Below are positions 35,321 through 43,404 of a stretch of 64,000 nucleotides of DNA, one piece after another. Within the stretch, counting starts at the first letter, position 1; every line of letters begins with the position of its first letter. The position numbers were made by a program, and so were the translations under genes. The DNA is from Methanoculleus taiwanensis. GTDB taxonomy: Archaea; Halobacteriota; Methanomicrobia; Methanomicrobiales; Methanoculleaceae. The notes beneath the pieces were generated by a model, which worked only from the letters and a program-made list of their open reading frames with translations, was not told the DNA's origin and searched no databases. Location of the stretch: NCBI RefSeq assembly GCF_004102725.1, contig NZ_LHQS01000001.1:539327-603326 (forward strand). Direction: 5' to 3'.

Positions 35321-36451
35321 ATGGAAGCCTCGCTACAGATAGGAAAGATTGCCGGGATTCCCGTCAAGTTGCACTGGAGTTTTCTTCTGGTGATCCCCCT
35401 TTTTGCCTGGATCATCGGGAGCCAGATCGTCCTGACGACAGAACTCATCGCCGATCTCTTCAACGTCGAGATCGATATGACTCTGATCACCGCAGGGTGG
35501 AACCCCTACATCCTCGGCACGGTCGTGGCGCTCGGCCTCTTCTTCGGGGTATTCATTCACGAGATGGCGCACTCGCTCCTCGCCAAGTCAAAGGGGCTCA
35601 AGATCAACAGCATCACGCTCCTGATCCTCGGCGGTGTATCCTCGATGGAAGAGAACGTCCCCGATCCCCGGGTCGAACTCCCCATGGCGCTTGCAGGGCC
35701 GCTGACGAGCCTCGGTGTCGGCCTCATCTGCATCGCCCTCGTCTACGTCTCCGCTCTCATCCCCGACCCGGCCATCGCAGGAGTCTTTGTATTCAGTTTC
35801 GGGTACCTCGGGCTTCTGAATGTTCTCCTCTTCGGGTTCAACCTGCTGCCTGCATTTCCGATGGACGGCGGGAGGGTGCTTCGCGCCTGGCTTGCGAAAA
35901 GGATGCCGCTCAACCGCGCAACAAGGATAGCAGCCGATGTCGGGAAGGGGTTTGCGGTCATCTTCGGGATCGTCGGGTTCCTCCTCTTCAACCCCATCCT
36001 GATCATCATCGCTTTCTTCATCTATATCGGGGCGAACCAGGAAGCGACGACGCTACGCTACAACGTCCTTCTCCAGGACGTCTCCGTCGCCGACGTCATG
36101 AGCAGCCCGGTCAGGACGGTCCCGCCCACGATGCCGGTGACCGAGGTGGTGGCGCTGATGTATGAGACCAAACATCTCGGGTTCCCGGTCGTCGAGAATG
36201 GTACGCTCGTCGGGATCGTTGCACTCTCGGATGTCCACAAGATCGCGGTGCAGGACCGCGAGGCGATGCAGGTGAAGGATATCATGTCGCGGGCTCCCGT
36301 CACGCTCACCCCGAACGCCCCGCTCATGGACGCTCTGCGGATCATGTCGATGAACGACATCGGCCGGATACCGGTGATGGCGGACCGCGAGCTCGTGGGG
36401 ATCGTGACCCGCACGGATGTCGTCCGGGTTATGGAATTGAAAGAGGCCTAA
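35321..36451 (+). CDS. Site-2 protease (M50) with two C-terminal CBS domains
   Basis: A 376-residue integral membrane zinc protease that cuts substrates within the membrane. Transmembrane helices surround the zinc motif HEMAH (about 75-79) and the third ligand motif LPAFPMDGGR (about 176-185). The C-terminal 120 residues are two CBS domains (VADVMSSPVRTV and VKDIMSRAPVTL), which usually sense adenine nucleotides and may gate the protease. I chose ATG 35321 because it fits the leaderless spacing from the TATA box; a GTG at 35279 would precede it. Convergent with the radical SAM gene, overlapping by 4 bases. Confidence 0.92.
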   Translation: MEASLQIGKIAGIPVKLHWSFLLVIPLFAWIIGSQIVLTTELIADLFNVEIDMTLITAGWNPYILGTVVALGLFFGVFIHEMAHSLLAKSKGLKINSITLLILGGVSSMEENVPDPRVELPMALAGPLTSLGVGLICIALVYVSALIPDPAIAGVFVFSFGYLGLLNVLLFGFNLLPAFPMDGGRVLRAWLAKRMPLNRATRIAADVGKGFAVIFGIVGFLLFNPILIIIAFFIYIGANQEATTLRYNVLLQDVSVADVMSSPVRTVPPTMPVTEVVALMYETKHLGFPVVENGTLVGIVALSDVHKIAVQDREAMQVKDIMSRAPVTLTPNAPLMDALRIMSMNDIGRIPVMADRELVGIVTRTDVVRVMELKEA

Positions 36452-38091
36452 AATACGAATAGGTCGTCGAGCGGCGTCGGTCCCGCGACGGCCGAAAACT
36501 CCTCTCTGTTTTTGAACGGCCGCTTTGCCGCTATCTGTGCCGCCCGTTTCTTCCCGATACCCGGAATCCACGTAAGGGCACGGAGCGGCAGGGTGTTTAC
36601 CGCTACCGGAACGGGAAGGGCGGTCACGGAACGCATCCCGTAGTCGACGACGGCCGTATCGAGCACGGTCTTTTCGGGGAGGTTTAGGGGGATACCGACG
36701 AGGATCGGATACGACCCCATCTGGCGGCCGAACGAGGGGTTTCCGGAGGCTTCCACGATCACCTCGCGAAGAACGGTGCCGACGGGGAAGACGCGCCGCA
36801 GCATCGGTTCGTCGAACGTTTTCCGTGTCCACTCCTTGAACGCCCGGAACTCGCGGTCGTGCTTTCCGAGGGTGTTCTCCTCGTATGCGCTTGTCCCCTC
36901 GAACGGCATCAGCTGCCGGATATTCACCCTCCGGACGAGGAGACCCGCCGCAAGCACCCTCTCGAGGAACGTCCTGTCTGCATCGAACGTCCGGGGGGTC
37001 TCTCCGGCAAGGCCGATCACGAAGTTTAAGCCCGGTAGGAGTTCGGGGATGCCGTCCCGCCGCGTCCCGCCTACCTCGTTGACGATCTCGATCGCCCGGA
37101 AGACGTCGTCCGGCATGGCCTTCAAGTTGTTCGCCGTGACCACTGCGGGATCGGCGGTCTCCATTCCGAACGCCGCGACGTCGCCCGGGGTGTGGCCGCG
37201 AACGATCGCCTCGAGTCCGGCTCGTGCCGCATCCTCGTGGCGGGCGATGGTTCCGGGATTGATGTTGTCGATATGCAGCGTCCGGAGGAGCGGGGCACTC
37301 TCGTGGATGGCGATAAAGAGCTCTTCCAGGAGTTCCGGGCGGGGACGAGGAAACTCTGCGCCGCCCGTGCCGTAGGCGAGGAGATCGGGCTGGCGGCCGA
37401 GGCGGAAGTGGCGGGCGCCTGCCGCGTGGAGTGCGGCGACCTCTTCCGCGATCGCCTCGATCGACCGGTACCGCGGGAGCCCGTAGAACGGTTCGGTACA
37501 GAAGGAGCATCCGCCCGCGACGGCGCGGGAACACCCGACGGCCGTCTCGAGCTCGCAGATGACGTACGGGAAGGCGGGGTGCCCGGCAACGATCCCGCTC
37601 CCGGCGACGGTCCAGGGATCGGTCAGGGTGTAGTCCCCCTCGCCTGCGGGTTCCCGGCCGCGGAGCCATGCGTCAAGCGCAACGGCGGGGTTGCCGGAGA
37701 GGGTGACGGCGAAGCCCGAGATTGCCTGCCGGATAGCCTTCTTCCCCCCTTCCGGTGCGTAGCCGAAGGTGATGGGGCCGCCGATCGCCGTTGCGGGTTT
37801 TCGGAGCAGAGTGCCGAGCTGCTGGATCTCGGTGAGGTTCGCCGGCGTGCCGCCGACGTATGCGCCCGGAACCGTGAGCCCTGCGATCATGACGACGAGC
37901 GAAGCCTCGCCGAGGGAGGCGGTCAGGCCCGGGTCGGCGCGGAGCTGGTCGATCGTGACGTAGCGCGGTCGGTAGCCGTGTTCGAGGAGCACTCCGGCGA
38001 CCGCCCGTATGTAGGGGGAGATGTAGGGCGAGACGCCGAGACATGCAGGTTCGTCGACGTAACCGTCGATAATGACGGCGTCAGAGGTCAT
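36448..38091 (-). CDS. Radical SAM protein with N-terminal Rossmann-like domain and HhH C-terminus
   Basis: A 547-residue protein. The N-terminal 165 residues resemble a cobalamin-binding-like fold without the usual DxHxxG motif. The radical SAM core begins at ICELETAVGC with cysteines C187, C195 and C198, that is CX7CX2C instead of the standard CX3CX2C. The SAM-binding glycine segment and the rest of the barrel follow. The last 60 residues hold a helix-hairpin-helix (WIPGIGKKRAAQIA), usual in nucleic-acid-binding proteins, so RNA or DNA could be the substrate (inference). Overlaps mptE upstream by 11 bases; third gene of the DHH/RCK-mptE-radical SAM operon. Confidence 0.85.
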   Translation of the reverse strand: MTSDAVIIDGYVDEPACLGVSPYISPYIRAVAGVLLEHGYRPRYVTIDQLRADPGLTASLGEASLVVMIAGLTVPGAYVGGTPANLTEIQQLGTLLRKPATAIGGPITFGYAPEGGKKAIRQAISGFAVTLSGNPAVALDAWLRGREPAGEGDYTLTDPWTVAGSGIVAGHPAFPYVICELETAVGCSRAVAGGCSFCTEPFYGLPRYRSIEAIAEEVAALHAAGARHFRLGRQPDLLAYGTGGAEFPRPRPELLEELFIAIHESAPLLRTLHIDNINPGTIARHEDAARAGLEAIVRGHTPGDVAAFGMETADPAVVTANNLKAMPDDVFRAIEIVNEVGGTRRDGIPELLPGLNFVIGLAGETPRTFDADRTFLERVLAAGLLVRRVNIRQLMPFEGTSAYEENTLGKHDREFRAFKEWTRKTFDEPMLRRVFPVGTVLREVIVEASGNPSFGRQMGSYPILVGIPLNLPEKTVLDTAVVDYGMRSVTALPVPVAVNTLPLRALTWIPGIGKKRAAQIAAKRPFKNREEFSAVAGPTPLDDLFVF

Positions 38092-38701
38092 GGCCGATCA
38101 GGTGCAGGAGTTCGCGTGCCCAGAAGAGTTTGCCCCGTTTGACGGGATCGACCGATCGGTCATCGAGATCGAACCCGATGATCGTGATCGCCGTCGCGCC
38201 GAGTTCTTCGGCGGCGTAGACCGCCCGATCGCCGTCGGTGAATCCGCCGAAGTTGTGGACGGCCGGAAGCGGTGTCCCCTGCGTGGTGCGGACGAGCGGC
38301 CCCGGGAACCGGGGCGTCCAGTGCCTGAGGAGCGGCACGTTGTCGCCGTGGGCGTGGACGACCATCACCGTCCCGTCCCGGTTCATATCGATGAAGCGGT
38401 CGGTGGCGCCGTCGAGGTCGGTGAAGACGGCGTCGGGCCGGATGCCCCGGTCCGTCAGCACCTCGGCGGCGGCGTCGGCGGCAAAGATCGTCCCCTCGAT
38501 CCGGTCGAGTTCGTCGGCAAGGCAGGGGGCGTTCCCGCAGACCGTCACATGCTTCCCCGCGGCGAGCGAGCGGAGGAGGGGCAGGTCGTCTTTATCCGTA
38601 AGACCGGCAAGGAGCCGTGCAGCCTCCTCGTCCTCCTCCCGTCCGAAGCAGAAATAGTCAAGAATAGCGGTATAGTGGGGTTCCCAGTCTTCAAACTTCA
38701 T
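38081..38701 (-). CDS. mptE: 6-hydroxymethyl-7,8-dihydropterin pyrophosphokinase MptE-like
   Basis: A 206-residue protein of the archaeal MptE family (DUF115), which makes 6-hydroxymethyldihydropterin diphosphate for methanopterin, the C1 carrier of methanogenesis. Motifs: CGNAPCLADEL, PDAVFTDLDG, VHAHGDN and NFGGFTDGDRAVYAAEELGA in order. Start and stop each overlap a neighbour by 11 bases, so the three genes are tightly coupled. Confidence 0.9.
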   Translation of the reverse strand: MKFEDWEPHYTAILDYFCFGREEDEEAARLLAGLTDKDDLPLLRSLAAGKHVTVCGNAPCLADELDRIEGTIFAADAAAEVLTDRGIRPDAVFTDLDGATDRFIDMNRDGTVMVVHAHGDNVPLLRHWTPRFPGPLVRTTQGTPLPAVHNFGGFTDGDRAVYAAEELGATAITIIGFDLDDRSVDPVKRGKLFWARELLHLIGHDL

Positions 38702-40181
38702 CGTTGCCCTCGCCGTCCAGGCCGACCAGCGTCGTGAACCGCTTCAGAATCGGGTCGATGATCAGCGAGAGGAGTTCCTCTTTGTCCCGCACCATCGTGA
38801 AGTAATTAAGGGGAATGGCGGATGCCGCCATCGTGGCATGTCCTCCCGCCTCGCCGATCGCCCCGAAGGCCTCGGCCATGACGTTGCCGAGGTGGAGGCG
38901 GATGTCCTTGTTCCTGGCCGAGATGATGATGTTCTGATCCCCGATCCCGTAGACGAGCGCCGTGTTCACCCCCTCGAGCTGGATGAGGAGATCCGCCGCC
39001 TGCGGGAGGGCGTCGCGGTTCCGGACGTATCCGACGTTCGAGAAGAGGTAGCCGCTCTTGATCCTCCGGTTCCGGACAGCGGTACCGAGGATGTCGAGCG
39101 TCTCCTGCGAGATGGAGGGGGAGGTGATCTTGCCGAGGAGCTCCGAGTCGGTCAGGGGCAGGAGGAACGCGGCGTAGTTGAGGTCCTGCGGGGTGACGTT
39201 CCGCTTGAAGTCCCTCGTGTCCGCCCGGATCCCGTAGAGGAGGGCGGTCGCGACGGTCTTGTTCACGGGGATGTCGAGCTCCATCAGGTACTGGGTCATG
39301 ATGCTCGCGGTAGCCCCGACGCCCGGTCTGATATCGATGAAGTCGGCGATGGCGCTCGGGGTCTCGCCGTTCTTGTGGTGGTCGACGATGATGTTGACCC
39401 GGGTGTTCTTCGGGAGCTCGTTATTGGCGCCGGGAGCGGACGAGTCCACGAGTGCCAGGTAGTTGCACTCCTCAAGGACCTGGGGCGTGAGCCGCTCGAG
39501 TTTGATCTCGAGGAGGTTGATGAAGGCGCGGTTCTCCTGGTGGCCGATATTGCCTTCGTAGAGGATGCGGCAGGTGAGTTTGCCGTGGCTCGCGTGGCGT
39601 GCGATCATCGAGAGCGCCATCGCGCTCGAGATGGCGTCGGGGTCGGGGTTCATGTGGGTGACGATCCCGAGCGTCCCCTCCCATTCGGCGAGGAGATCGT
39701 AGAGCCGCATCGCGAGACGCGACGAGTGAAGTTTCCTGATATGGTGGATGGCGGTCTTTGCCACCACTTCCTGAGGGTAGAGGACGATATCCGCACCTTC
39801 CTCCTGGAGCAGATCGACGCTGACCGGGTCGACGGCACGCGCGATCACGTAGGTGGCGGGGTAGCGGTTCTTGACGTTCCGGAGGGCGGCAAGGTTTGCG
39901 TCTTTATCGTTGCTCAGAATGAAAGCGACTTCCGGCACCGGAAGTCCGTCGAGGAGGTGAGGATCACGGATATCCCGGACGAGCGCCTCGTATTTCTGGT
40001 CTCGTAGGTCTTCGACCCTTTTCTCGTCGCGGTCGACGATGATGAGATCTTCGTTCTCCTGAACCAGCTCTTCGGCGACGTTATAACCCGTGCTTCCGCA
40101 CCCGAGTATTATATACTTGATTCGCTCTTTCGATACGTTCTGAACCGCCTCAGGCATGCGTACAATGGTGTAACTTCTCAT
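38691..40181 (-). CDS. DHH-family phosphoesterase with N-terminal RCK/TrkA-N domain
   Basis: A 496-residue two-part protein. Residues about 20-140 are a Rossmann RCK domain (IILGCGSTGYNVAEEL), normally a NAD/nucleotide-binding regulator of potassium transport. Residues about 160-480 are a DHH/DHHA1 phosphoesterase with THMNPDPDAISSA, IIVDHHKNG and GGHATMAASAIP, related to NrnA and to cyclic-di-nucleotide or nanoRNA hydrolases. No transmembrane segment is present. I chose ATG 40181 since the TATA box at about 40229-40239 places transcript starts near 40207; the TTG at 40220 would lie upstream of that. It could degrade c-di-AMP or short RNA (inference). First gene of its operon. Confidence 0.87.
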   Translation of the reverse strand: MRSYTIVRMPEAVQNVSKERIKYIILGCGSTGYNVAEELVQENEDLIIVDRDEKRVEDLRDQKYEALVRDIRDPHLLDGLPVPEVAFILSNDKDANLAALRNVKNRYPATYVIARAVDPVSVDLLQEEGADIVLYPQEVVAKTAIHHIRKLHSSRLAMRLYDLLAEWEGTLGIVTHMNPDPDAISSAMALSMIARHASHGKLTCRILYEGNIGHQENRAFINLLEIKLERLTPQVLEECNYLALVDSSAPGANNELPKNTRVNIIVDHHKNGETPSAIADFIDIRPGVGATASIMTQYLMELDIPVNKTVATALLYGIRADTRDFKRNVTPQDLNYAAFLLPLTDSELLGKITSPSISQETLDILGTAVRNRRIKSGYLFSNVGYVRNRDALPQAADLLIQLEGVNTALVYGIGDQNIIISARNKDIRLHLGNVMAEAFGAIGEAGGHATMAASAIPLNYFTMVRDKEELLSLIIDPILKRFTTLVGLDGEGNDEV

Positions 40182-40224
40182 CTTATTAATGGATTCCCTG
40201 ATGGGTTCTTCACGGGACAATCCG

Positions 40225-40242
40225 GAAATTTTATATACGTTT
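40225..40242. promoter_or_regulatory. TATA region shared by the DHH/RCK gene and tRNA-Lys
   Basis: The sequence ATTTTATATACG (40228-40239) can act as TATA on both strands: leftward for the DHH/RCK gene, rightward for tRNA-Lys, whose 5' end is 38 bases away. Confidence 0.55.
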
Positions 40243-40270
40243 CAGTCCTATTTTGTTAGGTCAGATGAAA

Positions 40271-40343
40271 GGGCCTGTAGCTTAGTCGGCAGAGCGACGG
40301 ACTCTTAATCCGTAGGCCAGGGGTTCAAGTCCCTTCAGGCCCG
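40271..40343 (+). tRNA. tRNA-Lys(CTT)
   Basis: A 73-base cloverleaf: acceptor GGGCCTG pairs with CAGGCCC, discriminator G; D arm GCTTAGTCGGCAGAGC; anticodon arm ACGGA-CTCTTAA-TCCGT with anticodon CTT; T arm AGGGG-TTCAAGT-CCCTT. The CCA end is not encoded. It reads AAG codons. No intron. Confidence 0.97.
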
Positions 40344-40630
40344 TTCCCTTTCTATCACCGGCACTGTTCTTCGTTACGCTGTTCCTCCGTGGTCACTATC
40401 GTACCATCAATCGTTCCGGATCTCTTCGAGGTATCCTTGCCGCGCCTGCCGGGAGAGCGGTTGTGGAATCAACGGGCGTCCGGTGATGCCGCCACGGCCG
40501 GCCGTTCCGGGTCGTCCTGTTATATTGCCGTCGGGGTCAGGTGTATGCCACTGGTATTTAAGGTATGCCTCCGGCAGCGGTCTCCCGCAGGGACCGGAGA
40601 GGCTGCCGGTGGCCGGGTCATGCTCCCGGT
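40344..40630. other. Intergenic stretch after tRNA-Lys, nothing recognised
   Basis: About 290 bases between tRNA-Lys and the end of the convergent ABC ATPase gene. A short rightward frame from 40389 runs into the ATPase gene and has no sensible protein character. No repeat or RNA motif was found. Confidence 0.6.
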
Positions 40631-41518
40631 CTACTTCCCGATCTTCACCAGCATCTCTTCGAGCGACGGGTAGCGCGATTCGATCCGCTCGATCACGCCG
40701 CCGTCTGCCGAGAGGGTGGTCGTCGTCCGGTTGAGCTCCTCGATCGTCCGTGCTGTTGCCAGGTAGTGCCCGTCGGCCTCGGTATACGGAACGGCCGTCG
40801 CAAAGGCGGACACATCGGGTATCCGGAAGAAGATCTGGTAGGTCAGCGAGCCGAACATCTCCCGGAGTTCGTCCATGCTGCCCTGGGCGACGGTCTTTCC
40901 CCGCCGGAGAATCATCACCGCGTCGCAGATCTCCTCGACCTGGTAGAGGTTGTGCCCCGAGAAGATGATCGTCTTGCCCTCTGCACGAAGATTTTTGATA
41001 TACTCGATGACGAACCGCGAGGTCATGGGGTCGAGCCCGGAGGTCGGCTCGTCGTAGATAAGAAGCGAGGGATCGTGGATGAGCGATCTGGCGATAGCGA
41101 CCTTCCGTTTCATCCCCTTCGAGAGCTCCCCGAGTTTCTTCCCCTCCGCGTCGAGAGCGAGCGAACTCAGGAGTTCGTCCCGCCGGGTGCGGATGGTTTT
41201 CGCATCGAGCCCGTAGATCTCGCCGAAGAACGAGAGGTAGGCATCGACGGTCATCGTCTCGTAGAGGCGCGACTCTTCGGGGAGGTAGCCGAGGCGCTGT
41301 TTCAGGTCGATGGGGCGGCGGATGACATCGATCCCGTCGACGTCGAGCGTTCCGGAGGTCGGGGTGATCAATCCAGCCAGAATCTTGAGGAGTGTGGTCT
41401 TTCCTGCGCCGTTGTGGCCGATGACGCCGAAGATATTCGACTCTGCAAGGTCGAAACCGACGCCGTCGAGGGCGGGGAAGTCGTTGTAGTACTTGACGAG
41501 TGTCCGGGCTCTGATCAT
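40631..41518 (-). CDS. ABC transporter ATP-binding protein of an ABC-2 exporter
   Basis: A 295-residue ATPase with Walker A GHNGAGKTT, signature LSKGMKRKVAIARSL, Walker B LLIYDEPTSGLDP and a C-terminal accessory region of about 70 residues, as in ABC-2 type exporters. It pairs with the two permeases that start 80 bases away on the other strand. GGGGTGAT precedes the chosen ATG (41518); a TTG seven codons upstream is possible. The cargo is unknown. Confidence 0.9.
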   Translation of the reverse strand: MIRARTLVKYYNDFPALDGVGFDLAESNIFGVIGHNGAGKTTLLKILAGLITPTSGTLDVDGIDVIRRPIDLKQRLGYLPEESRLYETMTVDAYLSFFGEIYGLDAKTIRTRRDELLSSLALDAEGKKLGELSKGMKRKVAIARSLIHDPSLLIYDEPTSGLDPMTSRFVIEYIKNLRAEGKTIIFSGHNLYQVEEICDAVMILRRGKTVAQGSMDELREMFGSLTYQIFFRIPDVSAFATAVPYTEADGHYLATARTIEELNRTTTTLSADGGVIERIESRYPSLEEMLVKIGK

Positions 41519-41598
41519 CGTATCACCCCTTTTTACCAAATGCCTAATATACGTTATTGTATACAGACATCATTCCTCCGGGGCGGTGCGGGATTATT

Positions 41599-43404
41599 AT
41601 GGGTATGCTTACCTCTGTCTGGACGATCACGCGATGGGAGATGCGCAAGTCGATGACATCCATGGGCAGGAACGTCCTGCCCCTGGCGCTCGCCCTCCTC
41701 ATTCTGCTTGTCCTGGTGACCGGGTTTGCCGCAGAGAGCGGGATTCATCTCCAGGATGGGATGTACCGGCTCGGCGTCGACGATTCCGGCATTGCCCGCA
41801 TCTTCGCCGGTGACGAGCGTTTCTCCGTCTACGAGAGCACCTCACTAGCGCTCTGGCAGAACCGGTTCTCCTACGACGTCCTGGTGGTGGGGGGCGAGGT
41901 GTATGCCGCCGATACCGGAAAAGGCCGGTCCGCGCTCAAGGCGCTCGAGCGGGACTACGGCACCTACGTCTCTCGGGTGGCGAGTGCGGAGCCCGACCTC
42001 TTCGCCGCCTACCCCCTCTGGATAGAACTCGAGTACGTCAAAAGCGAGATGGACTTCGTCGCGACGGAGAGTGGGCAGCAGGTGGGAGCCCCGACCGATA
42101 TCTCCTCGCCTCCCCGCCCGAGCGGCCCCGTCGCCGCGATGACGCCTCCTCCCGCCGGGATTGCGGTCTCTACCGAGGATCTCCGGGCGCATCTCGTGAC
42201 GGATGCCGGGGATAGCCCCATCTCCCGGTATACCGACGTCCTGGCGGCGGATACCGGTATGGAGGCGTTCAAAACCCCCTCGCAGCTCTCGCCGCCGCTC
42301 CCCTTCGATTCGATCATCCTCATCTTCGTCTTCATCTTCCCGCTCTACTTCACCTCCCAGTTCTTCATGATGAGCATCATGAACGAGCGAATCGGCCGCG
42401 TGGGAGAAGCGCTCCTCTCCGCCCCCGTCAGGCCTGCGGCGATCCTGCTCGGAAAAGGCCTGCCGTACTTCGGGATCATGCTGCTGATAGCGGGGCTCAT
42501 CACGCTGATGAACGGCGCGTCGCTCCTGATCCTGCTCCCGCTCGTCCCGGTCATCCTTTTTTTTATGGCGAACGCCCTGATCATCGGCATGACGGCCCGG
42601 AGCTTTAAGGAGCTCTCCTTCCTCTCGATCTTCTTCTCGACCCTGGTCACCTCGTACCTCTTCTTCCCGACGGTCTTCGCGAACGTCCACGTCGTGAGCA
42701 TCATCTCGCCGCTCACCCTGGTCGTCCTCGAGCTCCAGGGGGACGGGTTTACGCTGATGGAGTACGTCTACTCGACGGCGCTCTTCTTCGCGACGAGCGG
42801 CGTCCTCTTCTACGCGGGGATGGCGAACTTCACCGAAGAGCGGCTTTTTTCGGAAAAACCGCTCCTGCCACGGCTGATGGAGTTCATCGGGAGCGGGATC
42901 TCGCACCACCGCCCGCTGCTCTCGCTCTTCGGCCTTGCCGCGTTTTCGGTGCCGTTCGTCTTCATGGTGCAGATGATGTGTCTCGTGCTCTTCTTCAACG
43001 TCCCGATGCCGCTCTCGCTCGTTCTCCTCATCGGAGCATCGGCGCTGATAGAGGAGTTTGCAAAGTCGGTCGGCATCTACGCGCTTCTCGGAAGCAGGCC
43101 GGATTTCCTCACCGTCCGGAACATGCTCGCGGGTTCGTTCCTCATCGCGCTCGGGTTCCTCATCGGGGAGAAGGTGCTGCTGCTCGCGACGCTCTCCCAG
43201 ATCGCAGAGTCGGTCTTCGGCGAGGTGCTCTTCCTCTCGCTCCAGGTGCTCTGGATGCCGCTCATCCTCCACTTCGTCGGCGTGCTGATCGTTGCGGTCT
43301 TCTTGAAGGTCGGCGGGAGCCGGTGGTGGATTCCCGGGCTCCTGACCGCGACGGTCGTCCACGCTCTTTATAATCTCCACTTCATCTCGGGAGGTCTCCT
43401 ATGA
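41599..43404 (+). CDS. ABC-2 permease fused to a PrsW-like membrane protease domain
   Basis: A 601-residue membrane protein. The first part has one N-terminal transmembrane helix, a soluble loop (about 35-235) and further helices with IMNERIGRVGEALLSAPVRP, as in NatB-type ABC-2 permeases. The last 160 residues instead look like a PrsW/CPBP-type intramembrane protease: EEFAKSVGIY (E485, E486), a glutamate in the next helix (GEKVLL, E524), and conserved His residues (H558, H588, H594). These acidic and His positions are the catalytic pattern of that family (established), while activity here is inference. Start is ATG at 41599 or 41605. Its stop overlaps the next permease ATG. Confidence 0.85.
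   Translation: MGMLTSVWTITRWEMRKSMTSMGRNVLPLALALLILLVLVTGFAAESGIHLQDGMYRLGVDDSGIARIFAGDERFSVYESTSLALWQNRFSYDVLVVGGEVYAADTGKGRSALKALERDYGTYVSRVASAEPDLFAAYPLWIELEYVKSEMDFVATESGQQVGAPTDISSPPRPSGPVAAMTPPPAGIAVSTEDLRAHLVTDAGDSPISRYTDVLAADTGMEAFKTPSQLSPPLPFDSIILIFVFIFPLYFTSQFFMMSIMNERIGRVGEALLSAPVRPAAILLGKGLPYFGIMLLIAGLITLMNGASLLILLPLVPVILFFMANALIIGMTARSFKELSFLSIFFSTLVTSYLFFPTVFANVHVVSIISPLTLVVLELQGDGFTLMEYVYSTALFFATSGVLFYAGMANFTEERLFSEKPLLPRLMEFIGSGISHHRPLLSLFGLAAFSVPFVFMVQMMCLVLFFNVPMPLSLVLLIGASALIEEFAKSVGIYALLGSRPDFLTVRNMLAGSFLIALGFLIGEKVLLLATLSQIAESVFGEVLFLSLQVLWMPLILHFVGVLIVAVFLKVGGSRWWIPGLLTATVVHALYNLHFISGGLL

Noticed and set aside
36053-37669. A 538-residue Arg/Pro-rich minus-strand frame
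   Set aside because: Overlaps the real site-2 protease and radical SAM genes in another frame and reads as low complexity.
40389-40673. A 94-residue plus-strand frame after tRNA-Lys
   Set aside because: It runs into the convergent ATPase gene, has no ribosome-binding site and lacks protein-like composition.
41845-43380. A 511-residue Glu/Arg-rich frame opposite the ABC-2 permease
   Set aside because: Composition is the complement of membrane-helix codons. The permease frame has clear helices and an ATGA junction with its partner.
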